Assembly: GCF_007830615.1 (NCBI RefSeq)
Contig: NZ_VLLI01000001.1
Location: 496,001 to 560,000 of the forward strand
From: Mucilaginibacter frigoritolerans
GTDB taxonomy: Bacteria > Bacteroidota > Bacteroidia > Sphingobacteriales > Sphingobacteriaceae
Direction: 5' to 3'
Length of the DNA stretch: 64,000 nucleotides
Positions 26,246 through 35,118 of this stretch are shown here, one piece after another. Position 1 is the first letter of the stretch. Every line of letters starts with the position of its first letter. The notes beneath the pieces were generated by a model. It was not told the DNA's origin and did no database searches. It saw only the letters and a list, made by a program, of their open reading frames with translations. Both the position numbers and the translations under genes were made by a program.

Positions 26246-26534
26246 TTATTTTATTGGGTTTGGTGCCTTGCCAATGAATTTTGTATAAATATTTAATTTT
26301 AGATGGATGGTTTCTAATTGTTGCATTGGCGATTGATAAGCCTCATCATTTAAACCTCGTGTTTTTGCTTTTCTAAGCCAACCTTTGGTTTCAATTATTG
26401 AACCTCTGCTAAAGTAGCAGAAGTTTTTGTTTTCTTTATAATGAAACCGGCCAAATCCTTTGGTAATGCTTGATCCAATAGAATCGTGAGGAGCGGACTA
26501 CTTGTTTTCCTACAGTGTCTTTTGCGAAAATCAA
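26246..26534 (-). pseudogene. Decayed four-helix-bundle protein gene (23S rRNA-intervening-sequence family)
   Basis: On the minus strand, the frame 26485-26246 encodes 79 residues: DSIGSSITKGFGRFHYKENK, then NFCYFSRGSIIETKGWL and a helical tail ending in IGKAPNPIK. The GFGRFHYKEN and FCYFSRGS blocks are hallmarks of the four-helix-bundle family often found in rRNA intervening sequences or as stand-alone genes. Upstream, the match continues in another frame (AKDTVGKQVVRSS, 26525-26487), so one base at about 26486 breaks the frame. A stop, TGA, lies at the complement of 26535-26537 where the N-terminal helix should be. No start survives. It lies between thyA and folA. Confidence 0.7.
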
Positions 26535-26550
26535 TCACTCAATGATATTA

Positions 26551-27372
26551 CTAAACCGCTACTGCCGCCTTAATATGAGGCCAAGGATCATAATTTTCTA
26601 AAGTGAAATCTTCAAACTTAAATTGGAAAATATCTTTTACTTCCGGATTAATCTTCATGGTTGGCAACGGCCTTGGCTCCCGGCTTAGTTGAAGCCTGGC
26701 CTGGTCGAGGTGATTGTTGTAAATATGAGCATCGCCGAAGGTGTGGATGAAATCACCATAGTCCAAATCACATACCTGCGCTATCATCATGGTAAGTAGA
26801 GCATATGACGCAATGTTAAATGGTACTCCTAAAAATATATCAGCGCTGCGCTGGTATAGCTGACATGATAATTTACCTTTTGTTTCTCCTTTTAGCAGGT
26901 TAGCAGGTTCTACATAAAACTGGAACAGGCTATGGCAGGGTGGGAGTGCCATCTGGTTAACATCTGCAACATTCCAGGCCGAAACGATCATTCTTCGTGA
27001 GTCGGGATTGTTTTTAATCTGATTAACAACTTGTGTTATCTGATCAATATGGCCGCCGTCTGGTTTTGGCCATGAGCGCCATTGGTATCCATAAACCGGC
27101 CCGAGGTTGCCTTCGGCATCGGCCCATTCATCCCAAATGCGTACGCCGTTATCTTTTAAATATTTAATATTGGTATCGCCGCTTAAAAACCAAATCAACT
27201 CATGGATGATCGATTTTAGGTGCAGTTTCTTAGTAGTCACCATCGGGAAGCCATCCTGCAGGTTAAATCGCATCTGGTAGCCAAACACACTCAGCGTTCC
27301 TGTGCCGGTGCGGTCATGTTTTTGAGCACCGGTTTCCATCACATGGCTCATCAAATCGAGGTATTGTTTCAT
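26551..27372 (-). CDS. thyA: Thymidylate synthase
   Basis: ThyA methylates dUMP to dTMP using methylenetetrahydrofolate, producing dihydrofolate for DHFR. The 273-residue protein carries the nucleophile in [11 protein letters not shown] at Cys146. [13 protein letters not shown] is near residue 19, [11 protein letters not shown] near 131 and [13 protein letters not shown] near 215, all strictly conserved. The length is that of the standard bacterial enzyme. folA is downstream on the same strand, a common functional pairing, although interrupted here by a pseudogene. Confidence 0.97.
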   Translation of the reverse strand: MKQYLDLMSHVMETGAQKHDRTGTGTLSVFGYQMRFNLQDGFPMVTTKKLHLKSIIHELIWFLSGDTNIKYLKDNGVRIWDEWADAEGNLGPVYGYQWRSWPKPDGGHIDQITQVVNQIKNNPDSRRMIVSAWNVADVNQMALPPCHSLFQFYVEPANLLKGETKGKLSCQLYQRSADIFLGVPFNIASYALLTMMIAQVCDLDYGDFIHTFGDAHIYNNHLDQARLQLSREPRPLPTMKINPEVKDIFQFKFEDFTLENYDPWPHIKAAVAV

Positions 27373-27377
27373 TTTTG

Positions 27378-27420
27378 GGGAGTTGATTGGATTGATTAAG
27401 TTGGATACGACTGATTAAGT
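27378..27420. repeat. Degenerate GATTGATTAAGTTG words upstream of thyA
   Basis: The spacer directly upstream of the thyA start holds imperfect repeats (GTTGATTG, GATTGATTAAGTTG, GACTGATTAAGT), similar to those upstream of ychF at 221-262. Confidence 0.5.
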
Positions 27421-27546
27421 AATTAATCCCATCACTATGCCTGCTCTATCAACAAAATAAATGCAAATAAAAATAATCTATCACTGGTATCCTAAAGATG
27501 TGCAAAAATAGCGAGTTGTTAATCATTTCTATTTACGGTAACATAA

Positions 27547-27554
27547 TAACTTTG
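27547..27554 (+). promoter_or_regulatory. Probable -7 promoter box for ispE
   Basis: TAACTTTG matches TAnnTTTG exactly and lies 80 bases before the ispE start. The nearest upstream TTG is too far away (28 bases), so the -33 element is not clear. Confidence 0.4.
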
Positions 27555-27634
27555 CAATAAAAGAAGGTTATTTGTGTGGCCACAGATAAACAAAAAGATC
27601 AGTTTTTAATTTATTCAATCACCCCAATCCAACA

Positions 27635-28438
27635 ATGCTTATATTTCCTAACGCAAAAATTAATATTGGTCTTAATGTAATTAATCGCCGGGATGACGGT
27701 TATCATAATCTGGAAACTGTTTTCTATTCTATAAAAATAAATGATGCCCTTGAAGTAATAGAAGCACAGGAATTGAGTTTTGAGTCATCAGGGTTAAAAA
27801 TACCAGGTAGAATAGAAGATAATCTGTGCATAAGGGGATATCATTTACTGAAAAAGGATTTTGATTTACCTCCGGTTAAGATCCATCTGCATAAAAATAT
27901 TCCAATAGGAGCAGGGCTTGGAGGCGGATCAGCCGATGCAGGCTTTTTTATCCGGCTAATGAATCAAAAATTTGAGCTTGGATTATCTGATGATCGTATG
28001 ATTGACTATGCCAGGAAGCTTGGGGCTGATTGTGCTTTTTTTATCAAAAACAAACCAGTGTTTGCTTTTGATAAAGGCGATGAGTTTGAACCAGTAAAGC
28101 TCGATCTGTCTGTCTATGAAATTGTATTGGTGATGCCCCCGGTTCATGTTTCGACAGCTGAAGCTTACGGAGGAGTTAAACCGGCAGAGGTAAAGCAATC
28201 GTTAATGGAATTAGTAGAGCTTCCGGTTAAAGAATGGAAAAGTCATATTAAAAATGATTTTGAAGTTTCCATATTCAAAAATCATCCTGAGATAAGAGGA
28301 GTAAAGGCTGCACTTTATGAAGCTGGTGCTATTTATGCCAGCATGAGCGGGAGTGGAGCCTCTGTATTTGGCATATTTGATAAATTGCCGGACTTGAGTG
28401 AGTTTGAAAAATCAAACCAGGTGTTCACTAATTTATAA
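27635..28438 (+). CDS. ispE: 4-(cytidine 5'-diphospho)-2-C-methyl-D-erythritol kinase
   Basis: IspE is the GHMP-family kinase of the non-mevalonate isoprenoid pathway, phosphorylating CDP-methylerythritol. The 267-residue protein opens FPNAKINIGLNVINRRDDGYHNLETVF, the family N-terminus with the catalytic-region lysine in AKINIGL. The ATP loop PIGAGLGGGSADA is at about residues 90-102. The C-terminal MSGSGASVFGIF is the third GHMP motif. It stands alone between divergent thyA and the convergent dehydrogenase gene. Confidence 0.95.
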   Translation: MLIFPNAKINIGLNVINRRDDGYHNLETVFYSIKINDALEVIEAQELSFESSGLKIPGRIEDNLCIRGYHLLKKDFDLPPVKIHLHKNIPIGAGLGGGSADAGFFIRLMNQKFELGLSDDRMIDYARKLGADCAFFIKNKPVFAFDKGDEFEPVKLDLSVYEIVLVMPPVHVSTAEAYGGVKPAEVKQSLMELVELPVKEWKSHIKNDFEVSIFKNHPEIRGVKAALYEAGAIYASMSGSGASVFGIFDKLPDLSEFEKSNQVFTNL

Positions 28439-28443
28439 ATGAT

Positions 28444-28486
28444 GATTTCAGATTTATTGACATTGAAGATCAATAAATCTGAAATC
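28444..28486. terminator. Long perfect hairpin between ispE and the dehydrogenase gene
   Basis: A 17-bp perfect inverted repeat (GATTTCAGATTTATTGA and its complement) has a nine-base loop and lies between two convergent genes. The stem is AT-rich and only a short T-tract follows, so its strength as a terminator is uncertain. Confidence 0.65.
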
Positions 28487-28501
28487 GTTTATCCGGGGCT
28501 C

Positions 28502-29389
28502 TTAAATCCCCGCATCTTCGGTTACCCCGCGTCCAATGCCTTCAACCCAATCAGTATCACCCCAACCTTTGGCTATGGCTGTCAATAAGCGGTTGTGAAC
28601 GAGGGATACAGCTGGCATAGGGATTTCGCTGGCTTGTGATAGTTTGAATGCCAGGCGGGCGTCTTTATAGCCTAATGCTGATTTAAAACCAACTGGCTCA
28701 TATTGCTTGTTGGCAATCAACTTGCCATAGTTTTGAAAAATTGGGGCATTGAAAATTGTTGATCCAAAAAACTCCGCAACCTTTAATCGATCTATTCCAT
28801 TTTTTTCGGCTAGGGTATAAGCTTCGGCCATCATTTCAATCGAAGCCATGATCATAAAGTTGCCTGCAATTTTTACCACATTGGCACCACCATGGGTTTC
28901 CCCAAAGTCAACTATCCCCTGTCCTAAATTTTCTAATATGGGTTTTGCAATTGCTTTGGCCTGTTGATCTCCCGAAACACAGATCCATAATTTTTTTGCA
29001 GCAGCAGCTTCCGGCCTCCCAAATACTGGTGAGGTAAGGTAGCTGTTTCCTGCCTGGGTATGATGCTTAGCTAACAGTTGTGAGGTCTCTGGCGAGATGG
29101 TGCTCATAGAAATATGGACGCTGTTTTTAGGGAGCGTTTTTAAGATACCCTCTTCGCCCAAAACGGTCTCTTTTAAAACTTCGTCATCGGCCACCATAGT
29201 GATAATGGCGTGCACTCCTTTTGCAGCCTCTGCCGGACTTTTACATTTGGTGATGGATGCCTGGTCAAGCTCATCAGCTTTTGAAATTGTACGGTTAAAA
29301 ATCATCAAATGATAGCCCGCGTTAATCAAATTTTGGGCCATGTTGATACCCATATTTCCCAGTCCGATAAATCCTATTTTCTTTTCCAT
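28502..29389 (-). CDS. NAD(P)-dependent beta-hydroxyacid dehydrogenase family oxidoreductase
   Basis: This 295-residue protein belongs to the 3-hydroxyisobutyrate/6-phosphogluconate dehydrogenase superfamily. The Rossmann motif GFIGLGNMGINMAQNL is at residues 5-20. HISMSTISPETS, near 94, is the substrate-binding loop. GGANVVKIAGNFM carries the catalytic lysine near 170. The substrate could be tartronate semialdehyde, succinic semialdehyde or another small 3-hydroxyacid or aldehyde; sequence does not decide. It follows the LapA gene with a four-base spacer and is probably co-transcribed with it. Confidence 0.85.
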   Translation of the reverse strand: MEKKIGFIGLGNMGINMAQNLINAGYHLMIFNRTISKADELDQASITKCKSPAEAAKGVHAIITMVADDEVLKETVLGEEGILKTLPKNSVHISMSTISPETSQLLAKHHTQAGNSYLTSPVFGRPEAAAAKKLWICVSGDQQAKAIAKPILENLGQGIVDFGETHGGANVVKIAGNFMIMASIEMMAEAYTLAEKNGIDRLKVAEFFGSTIFNAPIFQNYGKLIANKQYEPVGFKSALGYKDARLAFKLSQASEIPMPAVSLVHNRLLTAIAKGWGDTDWVEGIGRGVTEDAGI

Positions 29390-29393
29390 TTTT

Positions 29394-29672
29394 TTAATTT
29401 ATATAATCCCTGTCTTCGTCGCTTAGTGTATTGTGATTTCTATGACCATGGTCATCATTAGTGTAGTCATCTCCCAGTCGTTGTGCTTTTTTTGGACGAC
29501 CGACAAGAACCCCTAAAATAAAACCTATCCCCGCCACAAACAAAAGCAAAACTAATTTTGACATGGCAAATGTGATCCATAAAAATTCAAAATTCACCCT
29601 GCCTGTATTTTGCATCAGTACTATGGTAAATAAAATAGTTATGAGGATAATGACGATTGTTTTTATACGCAT
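29394..29672 (-). CDS. LapA-domain (DUF1049) small membrane protein
   Basis: This 92-residue protein has two predicted transmembrane helices, at about residues 3-21 and 37-59, joined by a short loop, QNTGRVNFEFLW. That arrangement is typical of the LapA/DUF1049 family. In Escherichia coli LapA works with LapB in controlling LPS synthesis, but many DUF1049 proteins have unknown roles. The C-terminal cytoplasmic tail is very hydrophilic, with His, Asp and Asn. It lies four bases upstream of the dehydrogenase gene. Confidence 0.72.
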   Translation of the reverse strand: MRIKTIVIILITILFTIVLMQNTGRVNFEFLWITFAMSKLVLLLFVAGIGFILGVLVGRPKKAQRLGDDYTNDDHGHRNHNTLSDEDRDYIN

Positions 29673-30637
29673 GATGTTTCCGGTTAATATTTAATGCAAT
29701 ATCCGGTTTTTAAAAATGGAATAAAAATCCATTAAAATTTAGGGTGGTTTTTAAGAGGTGAGGCGGGATAGATTTTCATATAAAGACATCAATTTTACTA
29801 AGACCTTCATCCACAAATTAGGTGCATTGTTTAAGCGGTTTGTTGATGATTGAAATTAAGGGTAGGTGCGGATTTTTTTTAGAATTTGATTTTACAAAAC
29901 AGCGCGCGTAAGACCTTACTATAAATTTTAAACAAGAGCTACAGCAATTTTCCTTCCCGCATTTATCCTCTAAAATCTGGTACGAGGATTTGTGTGAGAA
30001 TAAATAAAATCAGCGCAAAAATTAATTTTGTATACCAATTGTCTTTTAAATTTCTATTTATCTAAATCTGTTTTTAGTCGATTTCAATACACTTAGCCTG
30101 ATTTATTACATCAAAATCTGTTATTCTAATTGAATATTTATATATCTCTCGCAATTATACTGATTTATAGATGAATATATTGTTTTTATGATCCTTAAAT
30201 GGAGCTATGCTAAAATTACTAGTATTTTGAGAATTTAAATCTTTTACATCGTTTAATTAATAGTTTATATATATATCATAAATTAAAGATTATTAGTTAT
30301 TTATGTTTTTAATAAAATTGAATATATTCTATTTTATTAAATAAAATTGATGATAAATCAGACGATTTTGCTATTAGTTTTTTAATTCTTTTTATTTTGT
30401 ATTCAGTACACTTATTGAGGATATGGAATTTCCGTTAAATCGATTGAATTTAGTGGGATGTGGAAATCACCTCCCGGAAATTAAGTGCCATTAGAGGGGC
30501 TGAAAATGCGAAATTGGGTATGGCGCACTTATCCCCTACCCGGGGGAGCAAGCAAGCAAAAGCATGGAAAACCAATAGGAAAATGAAGAGCTAACTATCA
30601 AGTCAGCCTGTTATTGGGGATTGAAAAGATAGTTAAC
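29673..30637. other. 965-base gene-free, very AT-rich region
   Basis: No plausible open reading frame or tRNA is visible in this spacer. Bases 29,900-30,400 are dense in TTTA, ATAT and AATT. The last 180 bases or so are richer in GC. They include GGAAATTAAGTGCCAT (about 30477-30492) and, 50 bases on, a near-inverted copy TATGGCGCACTTATC. A small inverted repeat, TAACTATC/GATAGTTA (30592-30599 and 30628-30635), sits just beside the stop codon of the EamA gene and could be a weak terminator. The paired AAATTAAGTGCCA words resemble insertion-sequence ends, but no transposase is present. Confidence 0.5.
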
Positions 30638-31534
30638 TTATTGGCGATTTCTGCGCTTGGCTATTTGTTTTTGCGTTACCGGGTAAAGCATTATTGTTGA
30701 TAAAATAACCACTGCGCCTGCCCAGAAACCAGGCGTCATTTTGTTGAGATCGCCGAAAAAGAAGAAGGCGATTATTATTCCATAAACCGGTTCCAGATTA
30801 GTGATCAGTGCGACTCTGAAGGCCGAAAGTTCTCGCATAACATAAACCCCTATAACATAAGCTACCGACGTGCAAACAGTGCCAAGCAGCACCAGGTATA
30901 CTATATCAACATGGCTTGGAACAATTGATTTATTAAAACCATGGGTGAAAAAAAGGAATAACGTTATCCAGAAAAATGCTCCCGAAAGCTCATAAAATGC
31001 GATAACAGGGGCATTTAAATTCTTAACTAATTTTGAATTGAATATGGCAAAAAGGCTTGCCAAAAGTGCACTGCTTAATCCTGCTATTATACCCTTAGTG
31101 TATTGTGTTTCGAATTTAAATATCAATACAATACCACATATGATCAGAATTCCTGATAAAATTTCGAGCTTTGAAATACGTTTTTTATTGATGACGGGCT
31201 CTAAAATTGCGGTGAATAAAGTTATAGATGAAAGGCAAACCAAGGTGATTGCAACGGTTGATAATTTGATTGCGGCGAAGAATAAAATCCAGTGCCCGCC
31301 TACAAGCGCCCCATTAGCAATGAGCTTTAAAAAGGAGAATTTACTTACCTTGAAATTGGTTCTGCAAATGATAAAATATATCAGTAAAGACACCGATGCT
31401 ATGAATACCCGATACCATACCAAGCCTACAGCCGGTATGGAAATAAGCTTGCCAAGTGAGCCTGTAAAACCCCAAACCAAAACTGTACAATGCAGTAAAA
31501 TAAGGTTTTTATTTATAGAAGAACGACCAGTCAT
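30638..31534 (-). CDS. EamA-family (DMT superfamily) transporter
   Basis: The 298-residue integral membrane protein has ten predicted helices in two EamA repeats (about residues 8-140 and 150-285). It has the conserved GLVWYRVFIAS and ALITNLEPVYGIIIAFFFFGD segments. DMT transporters move metabolites or drugs across the inner membrane, and the substrate is not predictable. It lies eight bases after the lptG-type gene and may be read through from it. Confidence 0.88.
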   Translation of the reverse strand: MTGRSSINKNLILLHCTVLVWGFTGSLGKLISIPAVGLVWYRVFIASVSLLIYFIICRTNFKVSKFSFLKLIANGALVGGHWILFFAAIKLSTVAITLVCLSSITLFTAILEPVINKKRISKLEILSGILIICGIVLIFKFETQYTKGIIAGLSSALLASLFAIFNSKLVKNLNAPVIAFYELSGAFFWITLFLFFTHGFNKSIVPSHVDIVYLVLLGTVCTSVAYVIGVYVMRELSAFRVALITNLEPVYGIIIAFFFFGDLNKMTPGFWAGAVVILSTIMLYPVTQKQIAKRRNRQ

Positions 31535-31542
31535 GGTGGCAA

Positions 31543-32649
31543 TTATTTAGGTGCTTTTGAGAGTAAATAATACCCAACCAGACCAAATATTCCATTAGGA
31601 ACACACACAGCTATTAAGGGGGGTAAGCTTCCTTTAATGGCGAAAACAAAGGCAAACCGGTCTACAACGATGTAAGTAAAACATAGAAAAATACCGATCC
31701 CCAAGGGTAAACCGATACCCCCACGCACCTTCCTGGAGGATATGGAAACGCCAATAAGGGTGAGTACAAATGACGATAAAGGATAAATAAAGCGTTGATA
31801 TTTTACATACTCCATTTCTTTTAATGCTCCTGTTCCCCGTATTTTTTCCTTTTCAATATTTCTGCTCAACTCACTTGTTGGCATAGCCGTATAGGCGTTA
31901 TCATATACTATAAAGTCTGTTGGGCGCATGTCGAGTACGGTGTCTTTAATTTTTCCTTTGCTATCGAACCAGCCCTCTTTGAGGCCGTTTATATACTTAA
32001 CAGTATAGTTTCTTAATGACCATACCCGTTTAACAGAATCATACACAACAGAACCAGCACAAAGCTTTTCTCTTAATTTATCATCATCAAATTTCTCCAT
32101 TATGAACTGGTAACCAGTATGAATGGTATTATCAAATGATTGCATGTACACAAACGTGTGTTTATCTAATTGTATGTGTACCTCGCTCTTTGTTGGATCC
32201 TCGCCATTAAACTGGTGAGCGTTTTCAAAGGTTATTTTTAGCCTGTTAGTAAATGGAATAAGGTAAATATTAGCAAAAAATGATACAATGAATATTAACA
32301 ATGCACAAACAAAATATGGTCTTAAAAAGCGATTAAAGCTGGCTTTGCTACTTAATATAGGTACAATTTCTGTTTGATTAGCCATTTTTGCAGTAAAGAA
32401 TATCACTGCCAGGAAATTAATAAGCGGCGATAGCAGATTGAGGTAAAAAGGTATAAACCCAGCGTAATATTGAAAAGCTATTTCTTTAAATGTGGAATGG
32501 TTCTTTAAAAAATTATCAAGGTGTTCAGATATATCAAAAACAACCGTTACTACAGTGAATATACCCAGGGTAAACACAAAAGTGCCCAGATACTTTTTAA
32601 TAATATACCAATCAATTACCTTTAAATACCTATCTAAAATAGCTTTCAT
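31543..32649 (-). CDS. lptG: LptF/LptG-family LPS transport permease
   Basis: This 368-residue permease has six predicted helices, at about residues 15-110 and 275-365, around a periplasmic beta-jellyroll domain of about 150 residues. That is the LptF/LptG arrangement. It would work with LptB and a second permease to extract LPS from the inner membrane. The N-terminal DWYIIKKYLGTFVFTLGIFT is typical of the family, and the tgt-lptG order is common in Bacteroidota. Whether it is LptF or LptG is not certain. The start abuts the tgt stop codon. Confidence 0.82.
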   Translation of the reverse strand: MKAILDRYLKVIDWYIIKKYLGTFVFTLGIFTVVTVVFDISEHLDNFLKNHSTFKEIAFQYYAGFIPFYLNLLSPLINFLAVIFFTAKMANQTEIVPILSSKASFNRFLRPYFVCALLIFIVSFFANIYLIPFTNRLKITFENAHQFNGEDPTKSEVHIQLDKHTFVYMQSFDNTIHTGYQFIMEKFDDDKLREKLCAGSVVYDSVKRVWSLRNYTVKYINGLKEGWFDSKGKIKDTVLDMRPTDFIVYDNAYTAMPTSELSRNIEKEKIRGTGALKEMEYVKYQRFIYPLSSFVLTLIGVSISSRKVRGGIGLPLGIGIFLCFTYIVVDRFAFVFAIKGSLPPLIAVCVPNGIFGLVGYYLLSKAPK

Positions 32650-33780
32650 TTATAGCCTTTGTCCTAAACGGTTAACCATTATTTTTTTCCAGTTATAAAA
32701 CTCGCCAGCAATAATTTTCCCCCGGGCTTCCTTAACCAACCATAAGTAAAAATGCAGGTTGTGCAAGGTGGCAATTTGCGCCCCCAATATCTCTCCCGAG
32801 TGTATTAAATGGCGTAAATATGCTTTTGAATAAACCTTGTCAGAAAACAGCTCGCTGTTTTCTTCAATGGCAGAAAAATCATTTTTCCATTTCTCATTCT
32901 TGATGTTTATTATGCCATCCTTTGTAAAAAGCATTCCGTTACGTGCATTACGGGTTGGCATAACGCAGTCAAACATATCAATTCCTAAAGCAATATTCTC
33001 CAATATATTTACAGGCGTTCCAACACCCATTAAATAACGCGGTTTTTGCTCTGGTAATATATTGCAAACCACTTCTGTCATGGCGTACATCTCTTCTGCA
33101 GGTTCACCTACTGATAATCCGCCTATGGCGTTACCTTCTCGTTCATACGATGCAATAACTTCGGCCGATTTTATACGTAAATCTTTATAAACAGATCCTT
33201 GTACAATTGGGAATAAAGTTTGGTTGTAACCATATTTAGGTTCGGTGCTATCAAATCGGTCGCAACAGCGTTTCAGCCAGCGATGAGTCATTTCTATTGA
33301 TTTACGTGCATATCCGTATTCGCAGGGGTAAGGGGTGCATTCATCAAATGCCATTATAATATCAGCGCCTATAATACGCTGTATATCCATCACATTTTCG
33401 GGAGTGAAAAGGTGTTTAGATCCGTCGATATGAGATCGGAAAGTAACACCTTCTTCCTTTATTTTCCGCACCTCTGTTAATGAGTAAACCTGGTATCCAC
33501 CGCTGTCAGTTAAAATAGGGCCTTCCCATCCGTTAAAACGATGTAACCCTCCGGCGCTTTCAAGCGTATGCAATCCTGGCCTTAAATATAAATGGTAAGT
33601 GTTGCCAAGTATAATTTGCGCTTTAATATCATTTTTAAGCTCGTGTTGATGTACTGCCTTTACCGTACCTGCAGTGCCAACGGGCATAAAAATAGGAGTT
33701 TGTATAGTTCCATGATCAGTAACGATCTCACCCGCGCGTGCTTTTGAAAGCGGGTCTTTAGCTGTTAAGTTAAATTTCAT
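32650..33780 (-). CDS. tgt: tRNA-guanine transglycosylase Tgt, apparently without zinc-site cysteines
   Basis: Tgt exchanges guanine 34 of certain tRNAs for the queuosine precursor preQ1. The 376-residue protein shows PIFMPVGTAGTVKA, ILTDSGGYQVYSL with the general-base aspartate near 92, IGGLSVGEP and GIDMFDCVMPTRNARNG (with the nucleophile Asp). In the usual enzyme a CxCxxC...H zinc site precedes the RAYLRHL segment. Here the corresponding stretch, with FSAIEENSELFSDKVYSKAYLRHL, has no cysteines. Many Bacteroidota Tgt proteins may share this. The fold and activity are otherwise likely intact. A probable -7 box is at 33791-33798. Confidence 0.92.
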   Translation of the reverse strand: MKFNLTAKDPLSKARAGEIVTDHGTIQTPIFMPVGTAGTVKAVHQHELKNDIKAQIILGNTYHLYLRPGLHTLESAGGLHRFNGWEGPILTDSGGYQVYSLTEVRKIKEEGVTFRSHIDGSKHLFTPENVMDIQRIIGADIIMAFDECTPYPCEYGYARKSIEMTHRWLKRCCDRFDSTEPKYGYNQTLFPIVQGSVYKDLRIKSAEVIASYEREGNAIGGLSVGEPAEEMYAMTEVVCNILPEQKPRYLMGVGTPVNILENIALGIDMFDCVMPTRNARNGMLFTKDGIINIKNEKWKNDFSAIEENSELFSDKVYSKAYLRHLIHSGEILGAQIATLHNLHFYLWLVKEARGKIIAGEFYNWKKIMVNRLGQRL

Positions 33781-33790
33781 TATAAGGATG

Positions 33791-33798
33791 CAAAATTA
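33791..33798 (-). promoter_or_regulatory. Probable -7 promoter box for tgt-lptG
   Basis: The complement reads TAATTTTG, an exact TAnnTTTG match, 11 bases before the tgt start codon. The mRNA leader would be very short. No -33 TTG is recognised. Confidence 0.4.
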
Positions 33799-33999
33799 AC
33801 ATAATAGTTGTAAAGGGTTGAAAATGTTTAAGAAGATAAAAGGAAGTTAATTTATAATATCTGAACAGACTATAAACGCATTAAAATGCTATTTATGCAA
33901 CGTTTTAACTAATTGGAACTATTTGAACTTATTATAACTTATTACAACAATTTCAACTAATTTCCACAAATTTGTAGACTATTTAATTTAAACTAGAAT

Positions 34000-35118
34000 T
34001 TGGAAACATATATACCCGAAGCACTGTTTATTGTATTTTTGCTTTGCTTAATAACGCAATTGTACATTTTAGTTATTAATCAAAGTAAACTAAAAAAATA
34101 TAATCCTGCTGATGAGTTGCCAGCAACTTCGATCCCCGTTTCTGTAATTATAAGCGCACGTAATGAGGCCCCCAATTTACTTGTAAATCTACCCTTAATT
34201 CTGCAACAAAATTATCATGATTTTGAGGTAATAGTGATAAATGATTGCTCGTATGATGGTACCGAAGAGATTTTGAAAGGTATTAAAGAAAATTATCCTG
34301 AGTTAAAAATAGTTACTATTACGGAGCATGATCGCTTTAAGACAGGGAAAAAGTTTGCTTTAACTTTAGGTATAAAGGCTGCCAAAAATGAACATTTATT
34401 GTTTACTGATGCTGATTGTAAACCAGCCTCTGAACATTGGATAACCCGTATGGCGGCTAATTTTGAACCCGGTATTGAAATTATTTTAGGCTATTCGCCT
34501 CATATCAAAACCCGTAATTTTTTAAACGCGCTTATCCGATTTGAAACCATAAAAACGGCTATCAATTATTTATCAGCTGCTATAAGAGGAAATGCTTATA
34601 TGGGAGTTGGTCGTAATTTAGCTTATACAAAGACCTTGTTTTTTTCGGTGAAAGGATTCGCGTCCCATATGCACGTATTATCGGGTGATGATGATCTTTT
34701 TGTGAACCAAAATGCTACTCAAATCAATACAACTATTGAAGTTCACCCGGATTCGTTTGTTTATACCGATGCCAAAACATCTTTAGCATCCCTGTTTCGC
34801 CAAAAAAAGAGACATATGGGGGCTGGTAAATTGTATAAAGGCAAACATCGCCGGGCGCTAACTGTTGAAGCATTAAGTGGTTTTTTGTTTTATATTTTAT
34901 TAACATTGAGCCTAGTTTTCAACTTCAACCCTTTGTTAGCCTTAGGTTTGTTTATGTTTAGATTGATTATTCAATTAATTATTTACAGTAAACTATTTAA
35001 GCGTTTAGATGGTAAAGACCTGCTATGGTATTTCCCTTTTCTTGATATGATTTATTACATTTACCTCAATACATTTGGCTTTATAGGCTCTTTTTTAAAA
35101 ACTAATCGATGGAAATAA
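34000..35118 (+). CDS. Family 2 glycosyltransferase with membrane anchors
   Basis: The 372-residue protein has an N-terminal helix (about residues 6-27), a GT-A catalytic domain and two or three C-terminal helices (about 290-365). VSVIISARNEAPNL starts the GT2 domain. VINDCSYDGT is the nucleotide-binding stretch and FTDADCKP gives the DxD-type metal site near 145. The acceptor-site acid is in LSGDDDLFVN near 228, followed by QKKRHMG, similar to QxxRW. The start is probably TTG at 34000. It would add sugars to a lipid or cell-surface glycan; the product is not known. The end overlaps the sigma-factor gene by ten bases. Confidence 0.82.
   Translation: METYIPEALFIVFLLCLITQLYILVINQSKLKKYNPADELPATSIPVSVIISARNEAPNLLVNLPLILQQNYHDFEVIVINDCSYDGTEEILKGIKENYPELKIVTITEHDRFKTGKKFALTLGIKAAKNEHLLFTDADCKPASEHWITRMAANFEPGIEIILGYSPHIKTRNFLNALIRFETIKTAINYLSAAIRGNAYMGVGRNLAYTKTLFFSVKGFASHMHVLSGDDDLFVNQNATQINTTIEVHPDSFVYTDAKTSLASLFRQKKRHMGAGKLYKGKHRRALTVEALSGFLFYILLTLSLVFNFNPLLALGLFMFRLIIQLIIYSKLFKRLDGKDLLWYFPFLDMIYYIYLNTFGFIGSFLKTNRWK

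Noticed and set aside
30440..30600. A structured RNA or riboswitch at the end of the gene-free block
   Set aside because: The inverted words are imperfect and I could not match a known fold. It is recorded as a possible element scar instead.
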